DNA of 64,000 nt from Apiosordaria backusii (lineage: Eukaryota > Ascomycota > Sordariomycetes > Sordariales > Lasiosphaeriaceae). Location of the stretch: the NCBI GenBank assembly GCA_030549205.1, contig JAUKTV010000008.1, positions 1,426,001-1,490,000 of the forward strand, read 5' to 3'. How positions within the stretch are numbered: the first letter of the stretch is position 1; every line of letters begins with the position of its first letter. Below are positions 46,554-56,474 of the stretch, in pieces. Position numbers and translations under genes: made by a program. The notes beneath the pieces are model-generated. The model did not search any database, had not been told where the DNA came from, and saw only the letters and a list, made by a program, of their open reading frames with translations.

Positions 46554-46560
46554 TATAAAA
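46554..46560 (+). promoter_or_regulatory. TATA box (TATAAAA) of the small Lys-rich gene
   Basis: TATAAAA is followed within 30-100 nt by a CT-rich stretch, the usual layout for a strongly used fungal promoter. The ATG overlapping its end (46559) would lie upstream of transcription start. Confidence 0.65.
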
Positions 46561-46587
46561 TGCCTCCTCTCTCCTACAAACCCTCCC

Positions 46588-46667
46588 AATTCCTCTCTTT
46601 CCTATCTACTTCCGAAGGTCAGCTCTTAATTCCTCTCTCTCTTACCCACTTCCGAAGGCTAACTTTT
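46588..46667 (+). repeat. 40-bp imperfect tandem duplication in leader
   Basis: Units 46588-46627 and 46628-46667 both start AATTCCTCTCT and share ACTTCCGAAGG. They differ at eight of 40 positions, all of them transitions. The second unit ends directly at a GTAAGT splice donor. Confidence 0.85.
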
Positions 46668-46752
46668 GTAAGTCTTCTGCTTTCTTAAGCCTTTGTTAAT
46701 TCACGGCTATACTCAGTTTCTGCCCGCCCTTCCGGAACTACTAAACTGCAAA

Positions 46753-47183
46753 ATGTAAGCATGCTATGCCACTGATCGCTCCACGTATTTGCCCAGTACT
46801 AACCATTCATATTAACATAGGTCTGCTACGACTAAAACCCTTACCTCTGCTTAGGCAGCGGGCGCTGGCGGTGACAAACCGCCGCAGAAGCCTACGGGCA
46901 CCAACCCCAAGCCCAACAGTAAGCTGTCTAGGAAGAAGGCCGGCAAAGATGCAAAGAAGGGCAAGGTATGTTCGATCGACCGCTATCTGATTTATATGAG
47001 ACTATTCGGCTAATACTCTCTTCATAGGGTACGAAGAAATCGCCATCTTATGTCATTGGAGGCACCGGGATCTGCGAAGACCCGTATATCTTGGACGAGA
47101 AGCCCGCTGCGGGCAGTATCAAGAGCGGCACTGGCTTTAAGAACGATCCGTTTGAGCTTTACGAGTCCGAGGAGGAGAAGTGA
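46753..47183 (+). CDS. Small Lys-rich protein with split start codon; frame interrupted by one UAG
   Basis: Coding exons are inferred at 46753-46754, 46821-46965 and 47028-47183. The start codon is split AT|G across a GTAAGC..TAG intron. The frame reads MSATTKTLTSA, then TAG (46852-46854), then AAGAGGDKPPQKPTGTN and, after a second intron, GTKKSPSYVIGGTGICEDPY, ending ELYESEEEK and TGA at 47181-47183. Everything after the UAG is open, splices in frame and has a normal basic-then-acidic composition, so it looks coding. Full reading would be about 100 residues. Explanations: A-to-I editing of UAG to UGG, C-to-T mutation of CAG, or a different splice (acceptor at 46854) that yields an Arg-rich alternative frame. 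No homologue recognised. Confidence 0.45.
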
Positions 47184-48209
47184 AATGCCTCTTTAGATAG
47201 TATTGCTGGGCCGCCGGATAGATGGAAAGAGATATGACTTAGTGAGGGTACGTTGCGGTAGAGATTTGGGGCAATACAATAGACCATCTTTCGTTGATTT
47301 TAATAGCTATGACGTTATCTGTTTACTCTGCCATTAAGCTATGTGAAGTGTGAGTTGGCTATGTGTTTGAACGTGAAGTGTGAGGTTGAGGTGGTCACGT
47401 GATTGAGCACGTCAAGTGGGCCTTGGCATGGCATCCAAAGCATCCAAAAGGGAAAGATAGGAAGACCTGCCCAAAGGAGCAAGCCAAAAGGCAGCCAGCG
47501 AAGCAGACGGTCACATGAACGATCACATGATGACCTTTGACCTTCCCAAATAGGAAATTGGGGCAAAAATCACCCAGCGAAAACACCGCCAAATTTGCCC
47601 CGAGTAAGCCCACGCACGCCCGGCAAATGAGAGCTTCTAATTGCATTAAAAGCCATACTCAGCAATTGGTGTGTAATGAGTGACTACCAGGTAAAGTTGG
47701 TGTCACACAGGGAGATGAGTGGAAGTCTGAAGAGCAGACGAAAACACCAAACACTACGACTGAGTACAGTCTCTTGCAAGGCCGCCATGTTATTCAGCAA
47801 TGAAACTTCAGCTCGTAGGGGAAATATAACTCGCCGTTCGCGATCCTTATATCACTGCCGTGTTCATCATATCGCCATCAATTATGCTTATCAATTTCTT
47901 CGCTATGTAAGTAAGTAAACTACCGCCCCCAAAAGATTGAACTAACCCAAACACAAATAAGCCAAACTCTTTGCCTCCCAATCGCAGCTTCTGCGTAGTT
48001 CAAAAGTATACCACTGCTGTCCCCTTCAAACCCAAAACAAATTCCTGTTCCCTTCCCATGTTCCGTAGGTAAGTACCAAAAACATCATCATACTGTCTGT
48101 TCGTTAAAAACCTCCGCTGCTCCAAGAACGCCGCTGTCATGATGATAAACCAAAACTAAAGCCAGAAACCAATGAAAAGAAATACGTAGGTGAGTACCCC
48201 CCCACAGAA
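47184..48209. other. 1-kb interval with CBF1-type motifs and + strand splice donors
   Basis: No coding gene that I can support. It holds three RTCACRTG motifs (47394-47529), a short repeat GTGAAGTGTGAG at 47343 and 47373, and strong + strand 5' splice-site-like sequences near 47905, 48069 and 48190. Confidence 0.45.
47394..47529 (+). promoter_or_regulatory. Cluster of three RTCACRTG (CBF1/E-box) motifs
   Basis: GTCACGTG at 47394-47401 (within palindrome TCACGTGA, 47395-47402), GTCACATG at 47510-47517 and ATCACATG at 47522-47529, all in one orientation. RTCACRTG is the known binding consensus of yeast Cbf1; a Cbf1-type gene lies at 51924. Confidence 0.55.
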
Positions 48210-49595
48210 TCAAGTAATAAAAACCTTCTTCAGCTCCGCCTCCCTGAACCTCTCCCCCGTCACCAAATCCTTCACCTCCCCCTGCCCCAGCCTCGACTTT
48301 TGCGCATATTCATCCAGCTGCACCCTGCCATACACCCTCCCGTTCGGCAGCAACATCAAATCATGCTCTAGCAAGTGACTCTTGCTGTGATGCGCATAGG
48401 GCACATTCTTTGCCAGGGCATTAAGCTCCGTCGAGCAGATGGGGCAAACACTGGTTTGTAAACTTGCTGTCCCATGACTCCGTGGTTCTGGGCTTTCTTC
48501 CTTCCCTGGACCCGGGGTGGAGGACTTGTGTGGTTTCTGCCCTTGGTGGCTTTGATTCTGCTGGCTCGAGTGGCAAGCTGGGGTTTTCAGTGCTGAAAGG
48601 CCAGAGGAGAGGGCGATGTGCAAAAGCGGGAATTGGGGGAGGCCGAGGAGTTTATGGTGGGCGTCGGTGAATAAATCGGCGAGCATTTTCCATCGACCTG
48701 TGCTGTAAAGGGAGGCGTAGGGTTCATAGGGAGTGTCCGGACGGTATGCCAACAGCCCAGCAATATGGCTGACTTCGGTAGGGTAGGTGTTGCTGAAAGG
48801 GATGATGTGCTTTCGGGCGTGTGCTATAGCGTCCAGCAGGCGAGTCGAGGAGGAGCTACGGTTGAGTTCGATGTATTGTTGGCAACGGAGCTCAAACTCA
48901 AGGTTGGACTGCATTTTCCGGAGCTCCTTTTTGTTCTCGTTGCACCAGGCGAGTGCTTCCTGTACGCTTCCATTCTCGAGAGACTGCCGGATTTTACTCA
49001 TGGTGACAAAAGTGTCAATGTCGACGAGTTCGAGCATGTTTCTGTCTTTGGCGAGGGCGTCGGCGGATTCGTTGAAACCGTGTCGCAGCATGTAGTCGAC
49101 TATTAGACGGTCAAGGCGTTGGCGTGACCAGGTTTCGTACTTCACATCTTCGACGGTGTGGATATCCGAGAGCTCTCGAAGGTGTGCGACCCTGGCGGTT
49201 GACTGACGGTATAACCGGTTTTCCTCCTCGGCGTATGTGCTCAGCTTGCGCTTGAGGCCGCGCATTCTTGCCAGCATCTGGTCGAGATTGTTGACGACAT
49301 CTTCCTTGGTTGCTTTTTGGTTGATGGAGTTGGTGGCGGTTTCTTTTAGGAGGTCCTTGACGGCGTTCGTATCCCACTCGATGTGATAATGGGCTGATCG
49401 GATGTTCTTACGGAGTAGCTCGTAGGGGAGGCGTAAGAGAGGTTGGTCCTAGACGTACAGCCTTTGTTAGCTAGACAATTAAGGTTGATGGCATTTGGCA
49501 AGAGGATGGATCGGAGAAGAGGGTCACCGATGACGTCGCCTTACCAGGAGCAGGTGGTTGTCGTGGTTGATTTTGGCGGCGCCGTGATCGGCCAT
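48210..49595 (-). CDS. fyv10: GID/CTLH complex E3 subunit Gid9/Fyv10 (MAEA homologue)
   Basis: Exon 1 (49545-49595, MADHGAAKINHDNHLLL) and exon 2 (48210-49448) encode 429 residues. The order is N-terminal helices, LisH (YMLRHGFNESADALA near 130), CTLH (SVQEALAWCNENKKELRKM), CRA (LLAYRPDTPYEPYASLYS) and a C-terminal degenerate GID-type RING around 350-429 (CPICSTELNALAKNVPYAHH, then LLPNGRVYG and GERFREAELKKVF). With Gid2 it forms the catalytic module that targets gluconeogenic enzymes for degradation in yeast. A Ser/Gln/His/Pro-rich insertion precedes the RING. The first exon was placed from a GTAAGG donor and TAG acceptor. Confidence 0.95.
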
Positions 49596-50531
49596 GTTCT
49601 CGTATATATTTCCCACGTGCCGCTCAGATTATGTTCCTACAATGAAGGGGCTCCCAAAGTGAGAGGACGTCGGTATGGTTGGGCTTGTCACGGGCAGCTT
49701 GGGAGTTGGTTGTTCGTTGATGGGTTGGGACCGATAAAGGCTGATAGGGATTGACCCCACTCCCTTGACAAATCGGATTGCTGCCCGCGTGGCAATCAGC
49801 CCCGCAGCAAGCATCGTGATGGAATCAAAACAGCCTGCATATTTCTAAGTGGAATTGATATATTGATGCACGGCGATGGCTCCCAGTAGAAGGCGGAATG
49901 GAACTACAGATGCCTCGGCCGTTTTTTGTCACCCGTCCACGACCAACCATCCAACGTTGCTAAGAATGGTCATAACATATGCCGTCTCTGATACGCTTGA
50001 TGTTGCAACTCTTCAGACTCGTATCAATATGGCAGACAGGCTTGATATCACTTTTCCACGGGCAAGTGCATCCAGGTTGACGGCCAGGCGGAACACTCGG
50101 CCTGCCTGACCAACTGTTTGGATTCTTATGACCGAAGTTTGTCAGAATGGTGCCCTTGGCGCCTCGTGATGCACCACCCCTCCAAACCATCGAATCATGT
50201 GTCGACTTGTCTCACTCGGCTGCTTCCCTCCCAAACGGTCAGGAGGAAGTAGGGGTAGGATCTGGTGGGTGGAGGGGGTGTTCTGGTGCAGAAGCCAATG
50301 GAGGAGAAACGGTGGCGCACTGCTCCTCCAGCCTTGTCGAGATAGTTCCAATATCACACAGACAATTTATGGCAGAAAAGGTGTCAAGCGCCTATCTGGT
50401 TGTGTTACATCTGCTTGAATATCTGCCGAGCCTTTGTGATCTCCAAGTATCCCCGAGGTTGTGAGAAGCTGTCAGATGGTGGAGTACATAGTATCTACTG
50501 TGTAAGTGGCAGATGAACAGGGGTTGCGAGA

Positions 50532-50537
50532 CACGTG
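50532..50537. promoter_or_regulatory. CACGTG E-box upstream of bHLH gene
   Basis: Palindromic CACGTG, about 1.4 kb upstream of the bHLH start codon. Confidence 0.35.
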
Positions 50538-51002
50538 CTTGGGTGTGGCAGTGTTGTGATCATGGTCAAAAGAAAAAGGTTGTCAGTTTGGAGCTCGAAG
50601 GGCAGACCACCCATCCATGTTGGGATGTAAAGATCAAAATAACGCGAAACAACAAACGGCTTCCTTGTCGATAGGCAACCTTCTCCTCACTGGTTGCCTT
50701 GCGAGCCTTGCTTCCGTCCGACTGCAGCTCCAGCAGTGCGCCTGGTGAGTATGTACACGTGCAATTTAGAAACAACAAGGTGGGGGGAGCTGGAGGGGTT
50801 GTGGCGCTTGTCGAAGGACTTGGAGACTCTAAAAAGTAGGTGGTGGGTGGAAGTCACGAAGTCACGGCCCGGGGTGCTGATCGAGGGGTGAATCTCGGTG
50901 GAGAGCAGCACCTGCGCAGAGGGTTCGGCAAGGATGGTGGACCGTGCACGCGTCGCGCCCGCCTGGGTGTCGAAAACCCTCCACCCCCCGGAGCTGAGTG
51001 TT

Positions 51003-51008
51003 CACGTG
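51003..51008. promoter_or_regulatory. CACGTG E-box upstream of bHLH gene
   Basis: Palindromic CACGTG in the context TTCACGTGGT, about 0.9 kb upstream of the bHLH start codon; possible autoregulation. Confidence 0.4.
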
Positions 51009-51923
51009 GTTTCCGTCTTCAATTCCCCATCTCCATCAAGTCCTCAACGAGGAAATATCGACGCTTTCGCAATCCAAATCAGCAGTATTGTCTGTTTTAT
51101 AGCTGGTATGATCTCGCTGATTTCCATTCTTCTCCCTTGATGCACGTCAACTTTTTGTATCGAGTTGTGGATCCGAGACTGACTACTCGCAGTCCTTCGT
51201 CACGGTCACGTTTTCGGGCACGTTCTCCCTATCATCAGGTGACCTCGACTTGAACCTGGCAGACCTGACTGGTAAGAAAGCCCATTTCATCTTCAAAGGA
51301 AAATCCAACATCAAGAACACCAAACAACACATCGTGTCTCGCGGCCCTGCATCGCCGCAGCGCCTGCCCGCGACGATATGTAACGGAAGTCCGATGATGG
51401 TGCCATTTGCAGCATGCGCAAAAGCTGGCGCAAAGCCCATCTCCATGTTCTCTCTATCAGTCGAGTGGCTGGACATGGCAGGCTCCCAGCATCCACCCCT
51501 CTCGGTTGCCCCTCTCGGTTGCCCCTCGGTTCTGTAGACACGACTGGCATCCTTCAACAATAATTTATCATGGAGAGCCTTGCCTTCAGGTTGCCTTTGA
51601 CGGGAGACTTTCGAGGCCAGCCTTCGAGGTTGCGCGTTCACGCCGTTCGATGAGCTGTGGTCAGGGGAGGCTGGGTTCCTTTCACTCATTAGGAGGCCAC
51701 CCAAGCAAGTGCTTGCTGCTTCGTCGACACCACCGACCACCAACCAATAACCACACCTGTCCCAACTGACAACCTATGCTGTTATTTATACCAACCCTTT
51801 AACTCTGCTGGTTCTCTTCTTATAACATCGTATTGATCATCTCCATCAATGTGACATTGATTGGTCCCTGGCTTGCCTCACTAATATGATATCAGGACTA
51901 AGCCCACCCTGGATATTTACGTT

Positions 51924-52930
51924 ATGGCCGCAACAGTTGGAGTTGAGCAGCAACACACTGATCTCAGCGAGATCACTACTTCTCCTGGCCACAAGAGGAA
52001 ACGGAACACCGAGTCGATATCTCCAGACTCGCGCCGCAACAAACGGCCAGCACCGCCCGCCGCCATGAGTGTCACCGACTCTGAGGCTCAGGCCTTCCTC
52101 GAGAATACGGTCAGCATCGCGCAAGCCGCACACGACCAGGTCAATGTGGATGATTTCAGTGTTCTCGCACAAGCTACCGCCGATCATGGCGAAGAACACG
52201 GCGATGTCAACAATGCTAGTAGCACAGCGGCTGCCGCTTTAAACATGTACCCTTCTTTGCATGTCCCTCAGCCCACAGAGGAGACGTTTGTCAGTCAACA
52301 GCCCGCCGAACCTCATCACGACGAGAACGCATTCAACATGGCCGGGCCCCCGCCAGATGGCCTTCCCGCGATGCCACGCCCGGTGAACATGCACCAGCAC
52401 ACGCCTAATGGTATTCAGCAGGTTCAGCAAGTGCAGCAGGTTCAACAGGTCCCGCAGGAGCAACGTTACACCCCTGCCTCCAACCCTAAGCCGGCGGTTG
52501 GTTCAGAGGAATGGCACAAGATGCGCAAAGACAATCATAAAGAAGGTCGGCATGCCGCGTTCATGGTTGAAACTCAAGACTTATTAGTACTGACGCTTGC
52601 TTAGTGGAACGTCGCCGCCGTGAGACCATCAACGAGGGCATCAACGAGCTTGCCAAGATAGTACCCGGGTGCGAGAAGAACAAAGGCTCCATCCTTCAAC
52701 GAGCAGTCTCGTTCATCACTCAGCTGAAAGAGAACGAAACTCAAAATATTGAGAAATGGACTCTGGAGAAGCTGCTCACCGAACAAGCTATCGCCGAGCT
52801 TAGCCAGTCCAACGATAAGCTGAAGTTTGAACTCGACCGAGCCCTCCGGGAACTGGAACTATGGAAAAGCGTAGCGCAAAATGCCGGTCTCAAGATTCCA
52901 CAGAATGATGAACGCAACGCCAGCAGTTAG
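51924..52930 (+). CDS. Cbf1/Cpf1-type bHLH-zipper transcription factor
   Basis: Two exons (51924-52545 and 52605-52930) encode 315 residues. The 59-nt intron has an unusual GTCGGC donor but joins exactly at KE|VERRRR. The basic region (about 202-215) carries H205, E209 and R213, the class B residues that recognise CACGTG. Helix-loop-helix follows to about 252 (INEGINELAKIVPGCEKNKG, then SILQRAVSFI), and a leucine-rich coiled coil continues to the C-terminus. The N-terminal 200 residues are disordered with a QVQQVQQ repeat. Cbf1 in yeast binds centromere CDEI elements and sulphur-metabolism promoters; in filamentous fungi the role is less settled. Confidence 0.92.
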
Positions 52931-54393
52931 GAGCAGACTGGCGACACTCAGACTCTGGATGGAGATACTATCAAGGTGGATCCGAGCTTTTTTCCGACTG
53001 AATAGCCATCAGTTAGACTTTGTTTTGTGGCTTTTGAGGGTATACCCTGGTGATTTCCCAACACCCTTTTTTCATGGTTGGAATTGTATGGATATGGTTT
53101 CATTTCTTAACTTGTCTTCTTCTTCGTGTTTATTATTGCTTTGGGGAATATCTTGTATCGCGTTTCTGAGCTGGATGGATTCTAGTCAAACGGCTGGCAA
53201 CGGACATAGCAGGTGTGTGGTAGTGGTACATGGCGTTGAGGGCCGGCTGTTACAGTTGGCGATCATCAGTAGCGGAACTTGGGGTTTTTGGGACAATGGA
53301 CTCATACTCTGTATTTGAGGTTCTGTGGTAATATCGGAACGAGACTTGATTCTTTGGGATGCTGGCGCGGGTGCACACACACGGTTACATTACAGGCTTT
53401 GAATGGCTGTTGCTCGGGAAGTCTCAGTCAGGCAAACCGAAGATGAGGAGAAGAGAACGGCATCCATCGGCGTTGATTTGTTTGTAAAGTTTGGGTGTGT
53501 GTGGCAAGGCTGCAGTGAGTTTTCGTTAGTATCAGATCATCGTTTCCATGTGTCTTGAAGCAACTGGTCTCGAAGATGTGAGATGGCCGTGTGATTGTGC
53601 AGGTGACCAGAGCTCTGGACCGCAACCCCTGAAGAGGTGGGGTGAGGGGGTGAGGGGCTGCACCCCGCTGGGGGCTGTTGTGCAAGTGGGTTACGGCGTG
53701 CTGGGCACGATTCTTATCACCATCCAGCTTGGTAAAATAGGGAAGCTGCATTCCAACCCAGCGGGTACACAATCGGCCATGCCGTCCACAGATCCCCAAG
53801 AGTGGTTGGATGCTGTGGCATGAAGATGCCGGATCTACGGAGAGGTCGCAGCCCGGACGGGTGCTGAGCTTCCTCACCAACCAACAGCCATTATCATTGC
53901 ATGATAATCTGGAGGGGTACAGATAGGCGATGTTGATAACTGAGGACATAGAAGGGAAACAAATGGGGACCACAGTCCATACATAGTTGGGCAAGAATCA
54001 ATTATTAAACTAAAGACCGGAGGCTACTTCTTTGATAATCTATTAGGACTTATACTGACGTAAGGACCGTCATTGAGACGGATCAACGCAAGCTTCCAGG
54101 TTCCCCGCTCTGAGCTGTTCTCTCTCCAGACCAACCTCCAAATCTCCAATTCTAGCCCCCTTCCGATCCTGGACCCGATTGACCAAATATAAGCCGGCGA
54201 TATCCTTTTCTTTTCGGAAGGGCGACTGTGTGGCGTTCCTTTCCTTCTCCCGTTTGCACCTTTTAGAACATCTCCCGCGTCGAGGAGGGTGGGAATCACA
54301 ACTACCCTGCATACCCAACATATTTCACCTACATTCAAGGAGGGTGGCACTGAAGCTCCCCATCGTCATAGAGAGAAGACATAAGAGGTCATC
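52931..54393. other. Intergenic: bHLH 3' region and GABA transaminase promoter
   Basis: 1.46 kb, no gene seen. The right 300 bp is the probable promoter and leader of the transaminase gene. Confidence 0.55.
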
Positions 54394-55983
54394 ATGATGG
54401 CATCCAGAGCCCTCCGGGGGCGTAGCTCCCTTCTACGCTCCATCCCCTCCTCATCTACCAGAGCTGCCATCTCTCTCGAGGCCCGTCGCCAATTCTCCTG
54501 CTCCACCCGCAACATGTCGTCCTTCTACTCATCATGGGAGCCTGAGGGTCCCTCAGTCAAGACTGAGATCCCCGGTCCCAAGGCCAAAGCTGAGATTGCC
54601 GAGCTCAACGAGGTGTTTGACACTCGCAGCTTGAACATGTTGACAGACTACTACAAGAGCGCCGGTAACTACATCGCCGACCCGGATGGAAACATCCTCT
54701 TGGATGTGTAAGTCATGACAACTTCATCCCCTTGTTCACATCTATGACACTAACACAAAACCCCCAGTTACGCCCAAATCGCCTCCATCCCCGTCGGCTA
54801 CAACAACCCCTCCCTCATCAAAGCAGCCCAATCCCCCCAAATGATCCAAGGCCTCATTAACCGCCCGGCTTTGGGTAACTTCCCCCCTCACGACTGGGCC
54901 GACGTTTTGAAGGCTGGCATTTTGAAGGTAGCCCCCAAGGGCCTCAACCAAGTCTTCACCGCCATGGCCGGTTCGGACGCCAACGAAACCGCCTACAAAG
55001 CCGCGTTCATGTACCGCCGCCAGCAAGAACGTGGCGGCCCCCAGGTAGAATTCACCGAGGAGGAGCTGTCCTCTGCCATGGTGAACCAATCCCCGGGAGC
55101 CTCCCAGCACCTGTCTATTCTCTCCTTCAAGACTGGCTTCCACGGTCGACTCTTCGGTTCCCTCTCCACCACCCGCTCCAAGCCAATCCACAAGCTCGAC
55201 ATCCCAGCCTTTGACTGGCCCCAGGCTACGTTTCCTCAGTTGAAGTACCCCCTCGACAAGCACGCCAAAGAAAACGCCGCCGCGGAGAAGGCCGCCCTGG
55301 AAGAAGTTGAGCACCTCATCAAGAACTACCACGTGCCCCCTTGCGCGGTGGTAGTGGAACCAATCCAATCCGAAGGAGGCGACAACCACGCCTCCCCCGC
55401 CTTTTTCCGAGGTCTCCGCGAAATCACAAAGAAGCACAACGTCTTGCTCATCGTTGACGAGGTCCAGACCGGCGTCGGAGCCACGGGTAAATTCTGGGCT
55501 CACGAGCACTGGGACCTGCCCACCCCGCCTGACATGGTCACGTTTTCCAAGAAAGCACAAACAGCGGGTTACTACTTTGGCAACCCGGAGCTCCGCCCGA
55601 ACAAGCCCTACAGGCAGTTCAACACTTGGATGGGCGACCCGGCGAGGGCGTTGTTGTTCAAGGCGATTATTGAAGAGATTGAGAAATTTGACTTGGTGAA
55701 TCACACGGCGAAGGTGGGGGGGTATTTGTATCAGAAGTTGGAGGAGCTGGGGGAGAAGTATCCGGGACAGGTGGAGAATTTGAGGGGGAAGGGGCAGGGG
55801 ACGTTTATTGCGTTTGATAACCCGAGGAGGGATGAGTTTTTGCAGAGGGCGAAGAGGGAAGGGGTGAATATTGGGGGGAGTGGACAGTCAGCGGTGAGGT
55901 TGAGGCCGATGCTGATTTTTGAGGAGAAGCATGCAGATTTGTTGGTGGGGGGGTTGGAGAGGGTGATTAAGAGCTTTAAGTAG
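54394..55983 (+). CDS. 4-aminobutyrate aminotransferase (GABA transaminase)
   Basis: Two exons (54394-54707 and 54768-55983) encode 509 residues. The enzyme is a class III PLP aminotransferase: GSDANET binds cofactor phosphate, IVDEVQTGVG holds the PLP-ring Asp, and the SKKAQTAGYYF motif near 356 has the Schiff-base Lys. EPIQSEGGDNHAS is typical of GABA transaminases. It converts GABA and 2-oxoglutarate to succinate semialdehyde and glutamate. The first 40 residues are Arg/Ser-rich without acids except one Glu, a likely mitochondrial presequence, followed by a second Met (MSSFYSSWEPEG) that could start a cytosolic form. A tandem ATG begins the frame. An AG repeat follows the stop codon (55983-55996). 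Confidence 0.95.
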
Positions 55984-56474
55984 AGAGAGAGAGAGAGGGG
56001 GGGTAGAAATATTACTAACAGATTAAGATGGGGGGAGTGATATGGATTTATATAGTGGTAGTTTACCTTGGGGAGTTGCGGTGTTGTTTTTACCGAGCCA
56101 AATGAATGAACAATCTTTTCAGCAACAATTCCGAGGATTCAGCCCGTGATGGGTTGTTCAGAGCAACAAAAGTTGAATGATGAAAATTGTGAAAAAAATA
56201 AAATTGTATTCGGTTTACCAGGAACTCCCCTTCCCATACCAATTTACGCCCGCAATCTTTTATGCCCCCCTTTACCCAAATCAAGCTCTTTCATACAATT
56301 GCTATTCCTTCTTCTTTCTGTGTCGCTGCTCCTCTAAGAATAAGACCACCGCCAATACCACCTCAACCCAATCATCACCCACTTCTGACGGGGAGGTCTC
56401 CTCAGTATCATCTTCCTCCACTCCTCCCTCTTCAATTCGACCCCATCATCCGTCCAGACACCTCGCCCTCCATC
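55984..56474. other. Convergent 3' intergenic region GABA transaminase/NUP192
   Basis: About 490 bp, 3' ends of both genes; no further gene seen. Confidence 0.6.

Larger units (their letters stand above)
46236..46752. other. Promoter and leader region of the small Lys-rich gene
   Basis: Between two divergent small genes. It includes a TATA box (46554-46560), a 40-bp imperfect tandem duplication (46588-46667) and a probable 5' UTR intron (46668-46716, GTAAGT..CAG). Confidence 0.55.
49596..51923. other. 2.3-kb divergent intergenic region GID9/CBF1
   Basis: No gene I can support. It contains the promoters of GID9 (left) and the bHLH gene (right), two CACGTG E-boxes (50532, 51003) and a short tandem CTCGGTTGCCCCT repeat near 51500-51530. 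A 186-codon minus frame (51183-51743) lacks any protein-like features. Confidence 0.55.

Noticed and set aside
46766..46990. Arg-rich frame starting at 46766 (or by an acceptor at 46854) as the real product of the small gene
   Set aside because: Its composition looks like an out-of-frame reading of the Lys-rich frame; not excluded, so noted as an alternative.
51183..51743. 186-codon minus frame between GID9 and the bHLH gene
   Set aside because: No start context, domain, splice continuation or protein-like pattern; likely chance.
54742..55704. 320-codon minus frame opposite GABA transaminase
   Set aside because: Antisense shadow; Val/Gly-rich composition is the complement of the aminotransferase codons.
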